NCBI RefSeq assembly: GCF_020873875.1
Contig: NZ_JAHWGU010000025.1
Span: 62,001 to 126,000, forward strand
DNA from: Actinoplanes sp. DH11
Lineage (GTDB): Bacteria > Actinomycetota > Actinomycetes > Mycobacteriales > Micromonosporaceae
DNA: 64,000 bases
Direction: 5' to 3'
A model generated the notes under the pieces. That model was not told the DNA's origin and ran no database searches. It saw only the letters and a program-made list of their open reading frames with translations. The position numbers and the translations under genes were made by a program. This document shows, piece by piece, positions 34,524-43,329 of the stretch. Position 1 is the first letter of the stretch; each line of letters begins with the position of its first letter.

Positions 34524-35635
34524 GGCGTCCGGCCGTCGATCTCGGCCGCCGGCCGCGCCGGCGGGAACGACACCTCGACACGCAGCCCGTCGTGGCCGGT
34601 GGAGGACGCCGCGATCAGGCCCTCGTGCGCCTGGGTGATGGAGCGGGCGATGGCCAGGCCGAGCCCGGCGCCGCCGCTGTGGTCGATGCGGGTGGCGGCG
34701 CGGCGCCGGAACGGCTCGAACAGCGCGGGTACGTCCTCCGGCGGCACGTCGTCCCCGGTGTTGGCCACCACGAGCGCGGGATCGTCGCCGACCCGTACGT
34801 CGATGGTCCCGCCCGGCCGGTTGTATTTGATCGCGTTCTGCACCAGGTTGGTGACCAGTCGTTCCAGCAGCACCTGTTCGCCGAGCACGGTCCGCGGATG
34901 CAGCGTGCCGGTGATGGTGAGGCCGGCCTCGGCGGCCCGTTTGCGGTGCGCGTCGAGGACCGCGCCGGTGATCCGGTCGAGGCGCAGCGCGGTCCGTGTC
35001 GTCAGCCCGCGGTCGCTCTCGCTGAGCACCAGCAGCCCGTCGATGAGACGTTCGTTGCGTTCGTTGGTGGCCAGCAGCTGGTCGGTGAGCAGTTCCAGCT
35101 GCTCGGTGGTGAGCTCGTCGGCCATGCTGACCTCGATCAGGGTCCGTTGCACGGCGAGCGGGGTGCGCAGCTCGTGCGAGGCGTCGGCGGCGAACCGGCG
35201 CTGGGCCTCGTAGCTGACGGCGATCCGGTCCATCATGTCGTCAAGAGCGCGGGCGAGTACCGCGACCTCGTCGTTGCCCGGGCCGGGACGCAAGCGGTGG
35301 CCGAGGTTCTGCGGGCCGACGGCGCCGATGCTCGCCGCGAGGTCGCGGATCGGACTCAGGCACCACCGGATCAGCGGATGACACGCGGCCAGGGCAGCGG
35401 CCAGGACCAGCACGAGCAGCACGGTGCCCGGGATGCTCGGCCGGCGGAAGATCTGGGTGCAGACGAACGAGGTGCTCTCGTCCGGCGCGCGGCCCACCGG
35501 CAGCCGGCACCAGCCGGGGCCGAACTCGCGCAGCAGGGCCAGCAGCTGGTCGGCGATCAGCGGCGCCGCCTGCGCCGCGACGAGCAGGGCCGCGCAGAGC
35601 ACCAGCACCCGGCGGGCCGCGGAACGGGTGCCCAT
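34520..35635 (-). CDS. Sensor histidine kinase
   Basis: 371-residue classical kinase. Helix 1 (about 10-35) and helix 2 (about 68-88) flank a short extracytoplasmic loop with two cysteines (C43, C59) that could form a disulfide. HAMP follows (about 90-145), then H-box RRFAADASHELRTPL with H154, N-box NLVQNAIKYNRPG, G1 ANTGDDVP, and GGAGLGLAIARSI. It shares bases with the regulator gene on one side and the MerR gene on the other, so three regulators are cotranscribed. Confidence 0.94.
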   Translation of the reverse strand: MGTRSAARRVLVLCAALLVAAQAAPLIADQLLALLREFGPGWCRLPVGRAPDESTSFVCTQIFRRPSIPGTVLLVLVLAAALAACHPLIRWCLSPIRDLAASIGAVGPQNLGHRLRPGPGNDEVAVLARALDDMMDRIAVSYEAQRRFAADASHELRTPLAVQRTLIEVSMADELTTEQLELLTDQLLATNERNERLIDGLLVLSESDRGLTTRTALRLDRITGAVLDAHRKRAAEAGLTITGTLHPRTVLGEQVLLERLVTNLVQNAIKYNRPGGTIDVRVGDDPALVVANTGDDVPPEDVPALFEPFRRRAATRIDHSGGAGLGLAIARSITQAHEGLIAASSTGHDGLRVEVSFPPARPAAEIDGRTP

Positions 35636-36291
35636 CAGCCGATCCGGTAACCGGCCCGGCGGACCGTGTGGATCACCGGTGGGTCACCGAGTTTGCGGCG
35701 CAGGGTCATCACCGCCATGCGTACGGTGTTGGTGAACGGGTCGGCGTTCTCGTCCCAGGCCTGTTCCAGCAGTTCCTCGGTGCTGACCACCCGGCCGCCG
35801 GCGCGCAGCAGCACGTGCAGGATCGCGAACTCCTTGGACGACAGCGTCAGCAGCTCGCCGTCGCGGGTGACGGTGTGCCGGGTGCTGTCCAGCTCGATGC
35901 CGGCTCGTTCCAGCACCGGTGGCAGCGCGGCGCCGGAGCGGCGCGACAACGCCTGCACCCGGGCGGCGAGTTCGGCGAAGGCGAACGGTTTGGTCAGGTA
36001 GTCGTCGGCGCCCAGCCCCAGCCCTTCCACCCGGTCCCGGATGCCGGCCGCGGCGGTCAGCATCAGCACCTTGGTGCCCTGCTGCGCGCTCGCCACCTGC
36101 CGGCACACCTCGTCACCGCTGCGCCCGGGCATGTCCCGGTCCAGGACCGCGACGTCGTAGCGGTTCACCGCGACGCGCTCGGAGGCGCTGTCACCGTCGT
36201 AGACGACGTCGACGGCCATCGACAGCCGGCGCAGCCCCTGGGCGACCGCGTCGGCGAGCAGGCGTTCGTCGTCCGCCACCAGCACCCGCAT
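35635..36291 (-). CDS. OmpR-family response regulator
   Basis: 218-residue regulator. Receiver with VLVADDERLLADAVAQGL, phospho-acceptor D51 in VAVLDRDMPGRSGDEV and YLTKPFAFAELAARV; winged helix with LTLSSKEFAILHVLLRAGG, VVSTEELLEQAWDE and VRMAVMTLRRKLG, ending TVRRAGYRIG. First gene of the regulator-kinase-MerR(-SnoaL) operon. It is divergent from the trypsin-like protease gene. Confidence 0.94.
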   Translation of the reverse strand: MRVLVADDERLLADAVAQGLRRLSMAVDVVYDGDSASERVAVNRYDVAVLDRDMPGRSGDEVCRQVASAQQGTKVLMLTAAAGIRDRVEGLGLGADDYLTKPFAFAELAARVQALSRRSGAALPPVLERAGIELDSTRHTVTRDGELLTLSSKEFAILHVLLRAGGRVVSTEELLEQAWDENADPFTNTVRMAVMTLRRKLGDPPVIHTVRRAGYRIG

Positions 36292-36405
36292 CCCATGTCC
36301 TTCCGTTCACGCCCACCGGTCGCCAGCTTCGCACGCCGAATGTCAGTGGCCGATAAAGACGCCGTTGACGCTGCCCGGACGACCCGGTGCGCATCATCGT
36401 CTGCC

Positions 36406-37311
36406 ATGTACGGCTTCATCAGGAACCTGCTCGTCGTCCTCGTCGTCTGCGCCGCGGCCGTGCCCCTCGCGGCTCGGCCGGCCGCCGCTATCGCGCACGG
36501 CGAGGACGCACCGCACCGCGCCTACCGCTTCTCGGCGCTGCTCACCATGACCGGCCTGCCCGCCGACGGCGGCGGCACCCGGGACAGCTGGTGCTCCGGC
36601 GCCCTGATCGCCCCGCGCTGGGTGATCACTGCCGGACACTGTTTCCGCGACGCCGGCGGCCAACGGGTGGACCGTACCGTCGCGGACCGTACTGTCGCCG
36701 TCGTCGGGCGCTCCGAGCCGGACGGCATCGGCGGGCAGGAGGCCGAGGTCGTCGCGGTGCATCAGGCCGAGTACGCCGACGTGGCCCTGGCCGAGCTCGG
36801 CACCGCCATCACCGATGTCACGCCGATCCCGATCACCGGCGAGGCGCCGCGGGCCGGCGAGGTGCTGCGGCTGACCGGTTTCGGACTGACCACCGGCGAC
36901 GGTACGCGGCCGCCGGCCCGCTTGCAGACCGGCACGTTCACCGTCGCCGCGGTCGGTGACACCCTCGTCGAGACGGCCGGGCTGACGCCCCGGGCGGACA
37001 CCAGCCCGTGCCCGCACGACTCCGGTGGCCCGTACTTCCGGGAGGGGCCCGGCGGCGCGGTCTCCCTCGTCGCCGTGGTCAGTTCCGGACCCAGCTGCCC
37101 GCACACCGGCGCCGACCTCAGTGCCCGCGTCGACACCCTGGCCGGCTGGGCCGCCGACACCATGGCGCAGGCGCCGGACGGGCCGGTGCGGCCGTCGACG
37201 AAGGGTGTCAGCGTCGTGCTGGTCCTGCTGACGGCCGCGGTCCTGACACCGGTCCTGCTGCTGCGGGCCCGCTGGCGGCGTGGCGCCACCGCCGTACGTC
37301 AGGGGGTGTAG
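36406..37311 (+). CDS. Membrane-anchored trypsin-like serine protease
   Basis: 301-residue exported S1 protease. Signal peptide LLVVLVVCAAAVPLAARPAAA, mature start at IAHGEDAPHRAYRFSALL. The triad is visible: H78 in WVITAGHCF, D125 in EYADVALAEL, S206 in SPCPHDSGGPYF; the oxyanion GDSGGP is here HDSGGP. Unlike most secreted trypsin-like enzymes it ends with a membrane helix (about 266-287) and a basic tail RARWRRG, so it would stay on the outer face of the membrane. It is convergent with, and overlaps by 13 bp, the receptor kinase gene. Confidence 0.9.
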   Translation: MYGFIRNLLVVLVVCAAAVPLAARPAAAIAHGEDAPHRAYRFSALLTMTGLPADGGGTRDSWCSGALIAPRWVITAGHCFRDAGGQRVDRTVADRTVAVVGRSEPDGIGGQEAEVVAVHQAEYADVALAELGTAITDVTPIPITGEAPRAGEVLRLTGFGLTTGDGTRPPARLQTGTFTVAAVGDTLVETAGLTPRADTSPCPHDSGGPYFREGPGGAVSLVAVVSSGPSCPHTGADLSARVDTLAGWAADTMAQAPDGPVRPSTKGVSVVLVLLTAAVLTPVLLLRARWRRGATAVRQGV

Positions 37312-39377
37312 ACCTCGGCGAGCGCGGTGACCGTGCCGTCGGCGGTCGTCACCCTGGCCAGGCCGCCGTTGCCGAGCCGTTCGGCGAACTCGGTGGCGCC
37401 GATCCGGCAGGTGCCGACCGCGACCGGGTCGTCGGCGCAGCGCTCCGGGTCGTCGAACGTGCTGGTCAGCTTCGGGTTCGCCGAGGTCGGCAGGGTGATC
37501 GACATCCGGCTGTCCTCGGTCAGCCAGGCCTGCTCGCAGGGCGTGTCCGCCGAGGATTCCAGCCGGAACGCCGCACAGTACTCGTCACCGGTCATGAACA
37601 GCACCGGTTCCACGACAACCGATCGTGACTGCGGGTGGTACGCCCGGACCTTCACGATCGACGTGGTGTCGCCGGTGCGCACGTCGGTGAACGGGGGCAG
37701 CACCGCGGCGGCCGACGGGGTGACGTCCTGGATCGGCCTGATCTCGGCGTTGGCGACGACCGCGCGGGACTCCACGTCGATCGCGGCCGGGTCGGCGGGG
37801 CCGACACCGAAGGCCACCTTGCCAGCCAGCAGGCTCGGATCGGTCAGCGCCGCATCGAGGACGGCCGTGCCGTCCACCAGCACCGACGCGACCTCGCCCC
37901 GCACGTCCAGCACCACCCGCCGCCGCTGACCGGGCGCGAACAGGGTGGACTCCACCGCGCCGAGCGTGACCGTCTGCACCGCGCCCTGGTGCCGGATCCG
38001 GACGGTCCGCGGGCACAGGTCCAGCCAGTAGGCGTGGTCGCCGGCCGATCGGAAACGGACCTCGGCGCAGGAGTCGGCGCTGCCGACCGTCACGTCGGCG
38101 GAGATCGACTGGTCACCGGCGAAGGTCTCGGCGGTGCCCGGGCAGATCAGCGAGAAGTTGGTCGTCGTCATGACCAGGCCGTCCTCAAACGAGCACCGCC
38201 CGCCGGCCGCGTCGGTCGTGGCCCGCCACTGCCCGCGCCGGTCGAGGGCGTCCACCACCCACGGCCCGCGTACCGCGCCCGGCACCGGCAGGGCGGCCCG
38301 CGCGACGGTGACCCCGGGATCCGTCGCGGTCACGTCACCGGTGTTCCGGCTGTACAGCCCGGCCGCCGCCATGAGCACCGTCGCCGCGGCGGTGACGGCG
38401 ACGACCGTACGCCTGCGTCGCCGGCGTCGTGGCACCTCCGCGACCGGCAGACCCGGGCGCCGGCTGCCGCCGGAGGCGTGCCGCCCGGAGAGCTGAGCCG
38501 CCTCGGCGGCCTGCCGCAGCCGCGGATCGAGCGTCGGCGGGTGGCTGAGCGCGTGCGGGTCGGTGTTCTGGGCGAGCAGCAGGTTGAGCAGCTCGTGCGC
38601 GGTGGGCCGCTCCTCCGGGTCCTTGGCCAGGGCGAGCGCCACCAGATCGGCCAGCGGCCCGGTGAGGCCGGTCAGGTCCGGCGGCTGCGTCAGGATCCGG
38701 GCGGCGGTGGCGACCGGCGAATCGGCCCGGAACGGGGTACGGCCGGTGCCCGCGTACGCGATCACGGCGCCCCACGCGAACACGTCGGCGGCCGGGGTGA
38801 TGTCGCGGTGCACGCCGTCGAACCGTTCCGGCGCCATGTACGCCACCGTGCCCACCATCTGGTCGGGATGGGTGTGCTGGCTGGTCACCTCCAGGGCCCG
38901 GGCGATCCCGAAGTCGATCACCTTGGGCCCGCCGAGGGCGAACAGCACGTTGCGCGGCTTGAGATCGCGGTGGATCACCCCGGCGCCGTGGATCGCGGTC
39001 AGCGCGGTCGCCACCCCGACGGCGACACTGTGCAACCGGCTGTCGGCCAGCGGGCCCTCACCGGTCACCACCTCGTCCAGGCTGGGGCCGTCGACGTACT
39101 CCACCACCAGGTACGGCGTACGGTGCTCGGGGTCCGCGTCGAGCACCGCGGCGGTGCAGAACGGCGGCACCTGCCGGGCCCGTTTCACCTCGCTGCGGAA
39201 CCGCCCCCGGAACTCCTCCTCGTGCGCGTACTCCGGCTTGATGATCTTGACCGCGACCAGCGCCCCGTCCGCGCGCCGGCCCAGGAAGACCGAGCCCATG
39301 CCGCCCTCACCGAGCCGAGCCAGCAACTCGTAACCGCCCAGCGAACGCGGATCACCGGGGCGCAGCGGGCTCTTCAT
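37299..39377 (-). CDS. PknB-type receptor Ser/Thr protein kinase
   Basis: 692-residue transmembrane kinase. Kinase domain (about 14-270): glycine loop LGEGGMGSVFLG, K44 in VAVKII, catalytic HRDLKPRNV with D138, DFG at D155, MAPERF. A juxtamembrane stretch ends in an arginine block, then one helix (about 322-340). The ectodomain of about 350 residues has no PASTA repeats; its first half (GRCSFEDGLVMTTTNFSLIC, YWLDLCPRTVRI, VLDVRGEVASVLVDGTAVLD) resembles concanavalin-like jelly-roll sensor domains, and the second half is unassigned and contains several paired cysteines. It may sense a cell-wall or sugar ligand. Confidence 0.93.
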   Translation of the reverse strand: MKSPLRPGDPRSLGGYELLARLGEGGMGSVFLGRRADGALVAVKIIKPEYAHEEEFRGRFRSEVKRARQVPPFCTAAVLDADPEHRTPYLVVEYVDGPSLDEVVTGEGPLADSRLHSVAVGVATALTAIHGAGVIHRDLKPRNVLFALGGPKVIDFGIARALEVTSQHTHPDQMVGTVAYMAPERFDGVHRDITPAADVFAWGAVIAYAGTGRTPFRADSPVATAARILTQPPDLTGLTGPLADLVALALAKDPEERPTAHELLNLLLAQNTDPHALSHPPTLDPRLRQAAEAAQLSGRHASGGSRRPGLPVAEVPRRRRRRRTVVAVTAAATVLMAAAGLYSRNTGDVTATDPGVTVARAALPVPGAVRGPWVVDALDRRGQWRATTDAAGGRCSFEDGLVMTTTNFSLICPGTAETFAGDQSISADVTVGSADSCAEVRFRSAGDHAYWLDLCPRTVRIRHQGAVQTVTLGAVESTLFAPGQRRRVVLDVRGEVASVLVDGTAVLDAALTDPSLLAGKVAFGVGPADPAAIDVESRAVVANAEIRPIQDVTPSAAAVLPPFTDVRTGDTTSIVKVRAYHPQSRSVVVEPVLFMTGDEYCAAFRLESSADTPCEQAWLTEDSRMSITLPTSANPKLTSTFDDPERCADDPVAVGTCRIGATEFAERLGNGGLARVTTADGTVTALAEVYTP

Positions 39378-39455
39378 CGGTCAACCCATCGACGTCGTCG
39401 GAACAGGACCGGCATACAGTACGCAAGCCGATCACTCCCGGCGGCAACGGGCCGT

Positions 39456-40196
39456 TCACGCCCACGAGCAGACGTCGCCGGTCGCGACCCGGCCCTGGCG
39501 TTCCACGACGGCCATCACGCCGAAGGTCATCCCGTGGTGCTCGGCGAGGGCCTTCAGCAGATCGTTGCGGCCGGCGGCCCCGTCCTGCGCCATGTCGATC
39601 ATCACGCAGCGGGTGAGCGGGCGGACCACCCGGAGCACGACCTCCGCACCGACCCGCACCAGGCGCCCGACCCAGCCGTCCTCCACGAAGCCGCTGCCCG
39701 CCACATCGATCAGCAGGTTGGCCCGGAACCGCAGCGGATCGATCCCCGCACCGCCCTGACCGCCCGCTTCGCCCGCGCCGCCCGCACCGCCCGCTTCGCC
39801 ACCGCTGAGCGCGGTCAGGGCGCGCATCGAAGCAGTCGTCAGCAGGCTGACCGGTCCTTCGTCATGATGCGGAACCGCGGATTCCGGGGCGAGGGTCACC
39901 GTGCGACCGAGCACCGCACCGACCGCCCGGTGCCCGGCGGCATCGTCGGCGGCGAAGCGGCGGCCGTCGGGCAACTCCACGACGGGGGCCCGCTCCGCCG
40001 CGTACGCCCGGAAGTCGAACAGGCCCGGCATCCGCCGGAAGCGGCGGGTGTTCTTGCCGCTGCCGAACTTGCCGTCCGGGTCGCGCACCGCCCACAACCG
40101 GTCGCCGGCCAGGCCACGCGGCCCGACGTCAGCCGCCGGCACCACCTCGCCGAGCATCGACTTCACTGGATAACGACGGATCTCCGCGAGCCTCAC
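39456..40196 (-). CDS. MOSC-domain protein with Gly-rich insertion
   Basis: 246-residue protein. N-terminal beta-barrel of the MOSC family (RRYPVKSMLGEVV, LAGDRLWAVRDPDGKF) followed by the MOSC domain (FRANLLIDVAGSGFVEDGW, VVRPLTRCVMIDM with the conserved Cys). MOSC proteins handle molybdenum-cofactor-bound sulfur and take part in N-hydroxylated base or sulfur metabolism. Between the two domains lies a glycine/alanine low-complexity stretch (about 131-150, GGEAGGAGGAGEAGG) that typical members lack. GTG start. Confidence 0.88.
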   Translation of the reverse strand: MRLAEIRRYPVKSMLGEVVPAADVGPRGLAGDRLWAVRDPDGKFGSGKNTRRFRRMPGLFDFRAYAAERAPVVELPDGRRFAADDAAGHRAVGAVLGRTVTLAPESAVPHHDEGPVSLLTTASMRALTALSGGEAGGAGGAGEAGGQGGAGIDPLRFRANLLIDVAGSGFVEDGWVGRLVRVGAEVVLRVVRPLTRCVMIDMAQDGAAGRNDLLKALAEHHGMTFGVMAVVERQGRVATGDVCSWA

Positions 40197-40290
40197 CAGC
40201 CGACCCTAGGAGACCTCGGCAACCGTGGCTTGAACGCGCCCGCCACAATCAACCCCCGGAAGCGAGATCACGAGAGGCCTGCCAACGATC

Positions 40291-41148
40291 ATGATGCTGC
40301 TGGTACCGGCGGACGTGCTGCACCCGCGGCGCATAGACGAGCACTTCGCGGCGGAGGCGGACGCGGCTCGGGCGGCCGGTCACGCCGTCGCCCTGGTCGA
40401 CCACGACGCACTCGCCGCCGGCGAGGCCGACCGGGCGGTGGCCCGGGTGCGGGGCGACGCGACCACGGCGGTCTATCGCGGCTGGATGCTGACCTCGGCG
40501 GCGTACGCGGGGCTCGCCGCCGCCCTCGCCCCGCGCGGCATCACCCTGCGCACCGGCGCGAAGCAGTACCGGCAGGCGCACGAACTGCCCGGCTGGTACG
40601 ACGCGCTCGCCGCCGTCACGCCCGCGACCACGTGGACGGCCGGCGACGACGAGCAGGCGTTCCACGACGCGTGCCGCCGGCTGGGCGCGGGGGCGGCCGT
40701 GATCCGCGACTACACGAAATCGATGAAGCACTACTGGCACGAGGCCGCCTTCATCCCCGACCTCGCGGACCAGGCGCGCGCCTGGCAGGTGGCGAGGCGG
40801 CTGCGGGAGTTGCGCGGCGAGGACTTCACCGGCGGGTACGTGCTGCGCCGCTTCGAAAACTTCACCGGCGCCGAGGTCCGCACCTGGTGGGTCGGCGGCG
40901 TCTGCCGGCTCCGGACCGCACACCCCGACACCCCGGACGCGGCGCCACCGCACGACGCCGACGTACCCGGTCTCGACGCTGCCGTGGCCGGCCTCGCCCT
41001 CCCCTTCGTCACCGTCGACCTGTCCCGGCGCGCCGACGGCACGTGGCGGGTGATCGAACTGGGCGACGGCCAGGTCAGCGACCGCCCGGCCACCACACCG
41101 GCCACCACCCTGATCGACGCACTGCTCTCCCCCGCCCATCCCCGCTGA
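40291..41148 (+). CDS. ATP-grasp domain protein
   Basis: 285-residue protein of the small ATP-grasp group: N-terminal ADVLHPRRIDEHFAAEADAA domain, RTGAKQYRQAHELPGWYDAL, then the nucleotide-binding region with AVIRDYTKSMKHYW (lysine), EDFTGGYVLRRFENF, and the metal-binding end WRVIELGDGQVSDRP, where ATP-grasp enzymes have D/E ligands. It should activate a carboxylate for amide or ester bond formation; substrate unknown. It is a single gene on the plus strand. Confidence 0.85.
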   Translation: MMLLVPADVLHPRRIDEHFAAEADAARAAGHAVALVDHDALAAGEADRAVARVRGDATTAVYRGWMLTSAAYAGLAAALAPRGITLRTGAKQYRQAHELPGWYDALAAVTPATTWTAGDDEQAFHDACRRLGAGAAVIRDYTKSMKHYWHEAAFIPDLADQARAWQVARRLRELRGEDFTGGYVLRRFENFTGAEVRTWWVGGVCRLRTAHPDTPDAAPPHDADVPGLDAAVAGLALPFVTVDLSRRADGTWRVIELGDGQVSDRPATTPATTLIDALLSPAHPR

Positions 41149-41151
41149 ACC

Positions 41152-41245
41152 CGTGCCGAGCCCGGCGCCGACCTGCCGGTCCCGGCGTGGACCTGCCGGC
41201 CCCGGCGCCGACCGCTCACCTGCCGAGCCCGGCGCCGACCCTCCG
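41152..41245. repeat. Degenerate CCGGCGCCGAC repeats
   Basis: Short units such as GCCCCGGCGCCGACC and CCTGCCGGTCCCGGCG recur four to five times right after the ATP-grasp stop. Period is irregular (about 24-30 bp). No gene. Confidence 0.6.
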
Positions 41246-41361
41246 GCCCTGACGTCGACCGCGCACGCGCCCGCCGTACCGCCGCCGCCCGCCTGCTGGT
41301 CCCGGCACCGCCCACCCCCGACAGCCGGACCCGCACGCCACAGCGTGGCTCGCGCGCCCTT

Positions 41362-41436
41362 GTTGATCTGCTAGCGATGCGAAATCGCGGTGAAGACCCC
41401 ATGATCACCGCGATTTCGCATCGCTGGCAGATCAAC
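41362..41436. repeat. Long near-perfect inverted repeat between convergent genes
   Basis: Two 32-base arms (41362-41393 and 41405-41436) are complementary except at one position; the loop is 11 bases. The arms start GTTGATCTGC and contain GCGATGCGAAATCGCGGTGA. It is AT-richer than its surroundings and lies between the ATP-grasp gene (+) and the DUF998 gene (-), so it would serve as a bidirectional terminator; its size and regularity also suit a REP-like dispersed element. Confidence 0.9.
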
Positions 41437-41453
41437 ACGTGGAGGCCTGTACG

Positions 41454-42119
41454 TCAGTGCTGCGGGCGACCGTCGCGGGAGCCGAGCGCAGGGCCGGGCC
41501 GCCGTTCCGCGCCAAGGGGGCGCGCACGGACCCGCAGGGACAACACGACCACGAGCGGCCAGAGGGATTCGGCGGCGATGACGATGCGTTCGGCGAGGCC
41601 GAACGGTCCGCCGGTCAGCGCGGTGACGCCCATCCCGGCCAGCAGCACGAACAGCTCCACGGCCGCAACGGCCGAGGTGGGCCGCCGCAGCGCCCCGGCA
41701 GTCCCGGGGCCGAACGCCGACGGCCGCAGCGCCCCGGCGCTCGCAGGGCCGAACGCCGGCCACGCGGCGAGCGCGACGAAGCAGGCCACCGCGGCGATCG
41801 AATGGCCCGCCGGGGTGCCGGCACCGGAGATCGGGAACGCCGCCACCGCCAGCAGCGCCATCCCACCGAGGCCGAGCAGCAGCCGGCCAGGCCGGGCAGC
41901 CTCGGTGAGAGCGGCGGCGGTGGTCAGGTAGGCGAGGGCTGCGCCGGCGAAGCCGACCGTCATGATCGCCGGGGTGGCGGCGTCGGTGGCGGCGAGTGCG
42001 CTCACCGGGTCGGTGATCGGGTCGAACCCGGGCGGCTGCCGGGACTCGGCGAGCAACCAGCCACCGATCAGCAGCAACGGTGCCGCGGCTGAGGAGAGCA
42101 GCAGAAGCGGCGTACGCAT
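41454..42119 (-). CDS. DUF998 family membrane protein
   Basis: 221-residue protein with about six membrane helices, beginning MRTPLLLLSSAAAPLLLIGG and followed by the family motif FDPITDPVSALAATDA (conserved DPxSALA), then LGLGGMALLAVAAFPISGAG and GHSIAAVACFVALAAW. An Ala/Gly low-complexity segment (GPASAGALRPSAFGPG) between helices is doubled. The C-terminal tail is basic. Function of DUF998 is unknown. A second DUF998 protein lies at 61.8 kb. Confidence 0.85.
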   Translation of the reverse strand: MRTPLLLLSSAAAPLLLIGGWLLAESRQPPGFDPITDPVSALAATDAATPAIMTVGFAGAALAYLTTAAALTEAARPGRLLLGLGGMALLAVAAFPISGAGTPAGHSIAAVACFVALAAWPAFGPASAGALRPSAFGPGTAGALRRPTSAVAAVELFVLLAGMGVTALTGGPFGLAERIVIAAESLWPLVVVLSLRVRARPLGAERRPGPALGSRDGRPQH

Positions 42120-42186
42120 GTGATCGATGCTCTCAGAAGTCGCACTGCCCGCCTCGTGGGCAGTTCCCAGCCCGATCATGTCGTAC

Positions 42187-42300
42187 CCGAGCACTATGGT
42201 GACGAGACGCTGACGGGGATCCTGGTGCCGGGCCGCGGCTACACGACGCAGGCGCCACTTCTCGACCTGGCCGACGCCGCGCTGACCACCCGGGGGCGAC
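42187..42300 (+). pseudogene. N-terminal fragment of an alpha/beta hydrolase-like protein
   Basis: A short plus frame reads DETLTGILVPGRGYTTQAPL and LDLADAALTTRG, which looks like the first strand and oxyanion loop of a small alpha/beta hydrolase; after that the frame loses any coding pattern and no nucleophile elbow follows. Judged a remnant in the spacer before the next gene. Confidence 0.4.
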
Positions 42301-42390
42301 GATGGTCGTGCGCAACGGGCTACTTCGGTCGACGACCGGTAGACCTCCGGCCCCAGCGACGAGGTCCTGGGCCGCCCTAACGTCACCGAC

Positions 42391-43329
42391 GTGAGCCGAC
42401 ATCGTCCGAACCGCGTTCGCCGCGCGGTGCCCGTACTCGCGTTGATCTTCCTTGCTCCGTGGGTGGGTGAGTTCCTGCTCGGCAACCTTTCGGTGCGGAC
42501 GCTGCCGCTCATCGCGTTCCTGATGCCGCTGTACGGCGGCGGCGCCCTCCTCATCCGCGAGGTGGTCCGCCGGACCGGCCGGAGTTACCCGGCCATGCTG
42601 GTGCTGGGTGCCGCCTACGGCATCGCGGAGGCCGGCCTGGTCGATCTGTCCATGTTCAACCCGCCGCTGGCGTCGCAGGGGTTCGACCTGGTCAGCACGG
42701 TGTCGTTCGTCGTCGGCCACGCGGTGTGGAGCATCACGGTGCCGATCGCCGTCGCCGAGTTCCTGGCCGGGCCCCGGCGGACCGTGCCGTGGCTGCGCGG
42801 CCGGGGCCTGGCGGTCACGGCGTCGGCCTACCTGGCGGGCTGCGCGCTGATCTTCTCCGACGCGTACGCCTCAGCGCCGGTACGCCCCTCCCCCGCACAG
42901 GTGACCACCGTGCTGCTGGTGATCGTGCTGGTCGTGGCCTGGGGGCTGCTGGCACCGCCGCGGGTGCACCCGGGTACCGGCCCGGCGCCGCGCCCGCTGT
43001 GGCTGGGGTTCGGCACGTTCGTGGCGGCGAGCGCCTTCGTCGCGCGGCCGGAGACGACGTTCGGGCTGGTCCTGGGTGGGTGTGTGCTGATCGCGGCGTG
43101 GATCCTGTTGCGGCGGTGGTCGCAGGCCCCGGGCTGGGGTCTCTGGCACGGCTTCGCGCTGGTGGCCGGAGTCCTGCCGGTCTACGCCTGGCTGGGGTTC
43201 GTGCTCACCGGGTTGCTGGAGCCGGGCGACGGTGTGCGGTGGGCGGGCAACGTCGCGTTCGCGCTGCTGGCTGCCGGCCTGCTGCTGGTGACGGCGCGCG
43301 CCGTACGCCGGCATTACGTTTCCACGTAA
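42391..43329 (+). CDS. Multi-pass membrane protein of unknown family
   Basis: 312-residue hydrophobic protein with eight or nine predicted helices. The first part reads LALIFLAPWVGEFLLGNLSV, MPLYGGGALLIREVVRRTGR and VLGAAYGIAEAGLVDLSMF; the conserved-looking GGGALLIREVVRR loop resembles a group of uncharacterised actinobacterial membrane proteins. No transporter signature. GTG start. It ends inside the operator of the ArsR gene, 18 bp before that gene's start, so the two may be cotranscribed. Confidence 0.75.
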   Translation: MSRHRPNRVRRAVPVLALIFLAPWVGEFLLGNLSVRTLPLIAFLMPLYGGGALLIREVVRRTGRSYPAMLVLGAAYGIAEAGLVDLSMFNPPLASQGFDLVSTVSFVVGHAVWSITVPIAVAEFLAGPRRTVPWLRGRGLAVTASAYLAGCALIFSDAYASAPVRPSPAQVTTVLLVIVLVVAWGLLAPPRVHPGTGPAPRPLWLGFGTFVAASAFVARPETTFGLVLGGCVLIAAWILLRRWSQAPGWGLWHGFALVAGVLPVYAWLGFVLTGLLEPGDGVRWAGNVAFALLAAGLLLVTARAVRRHYVST

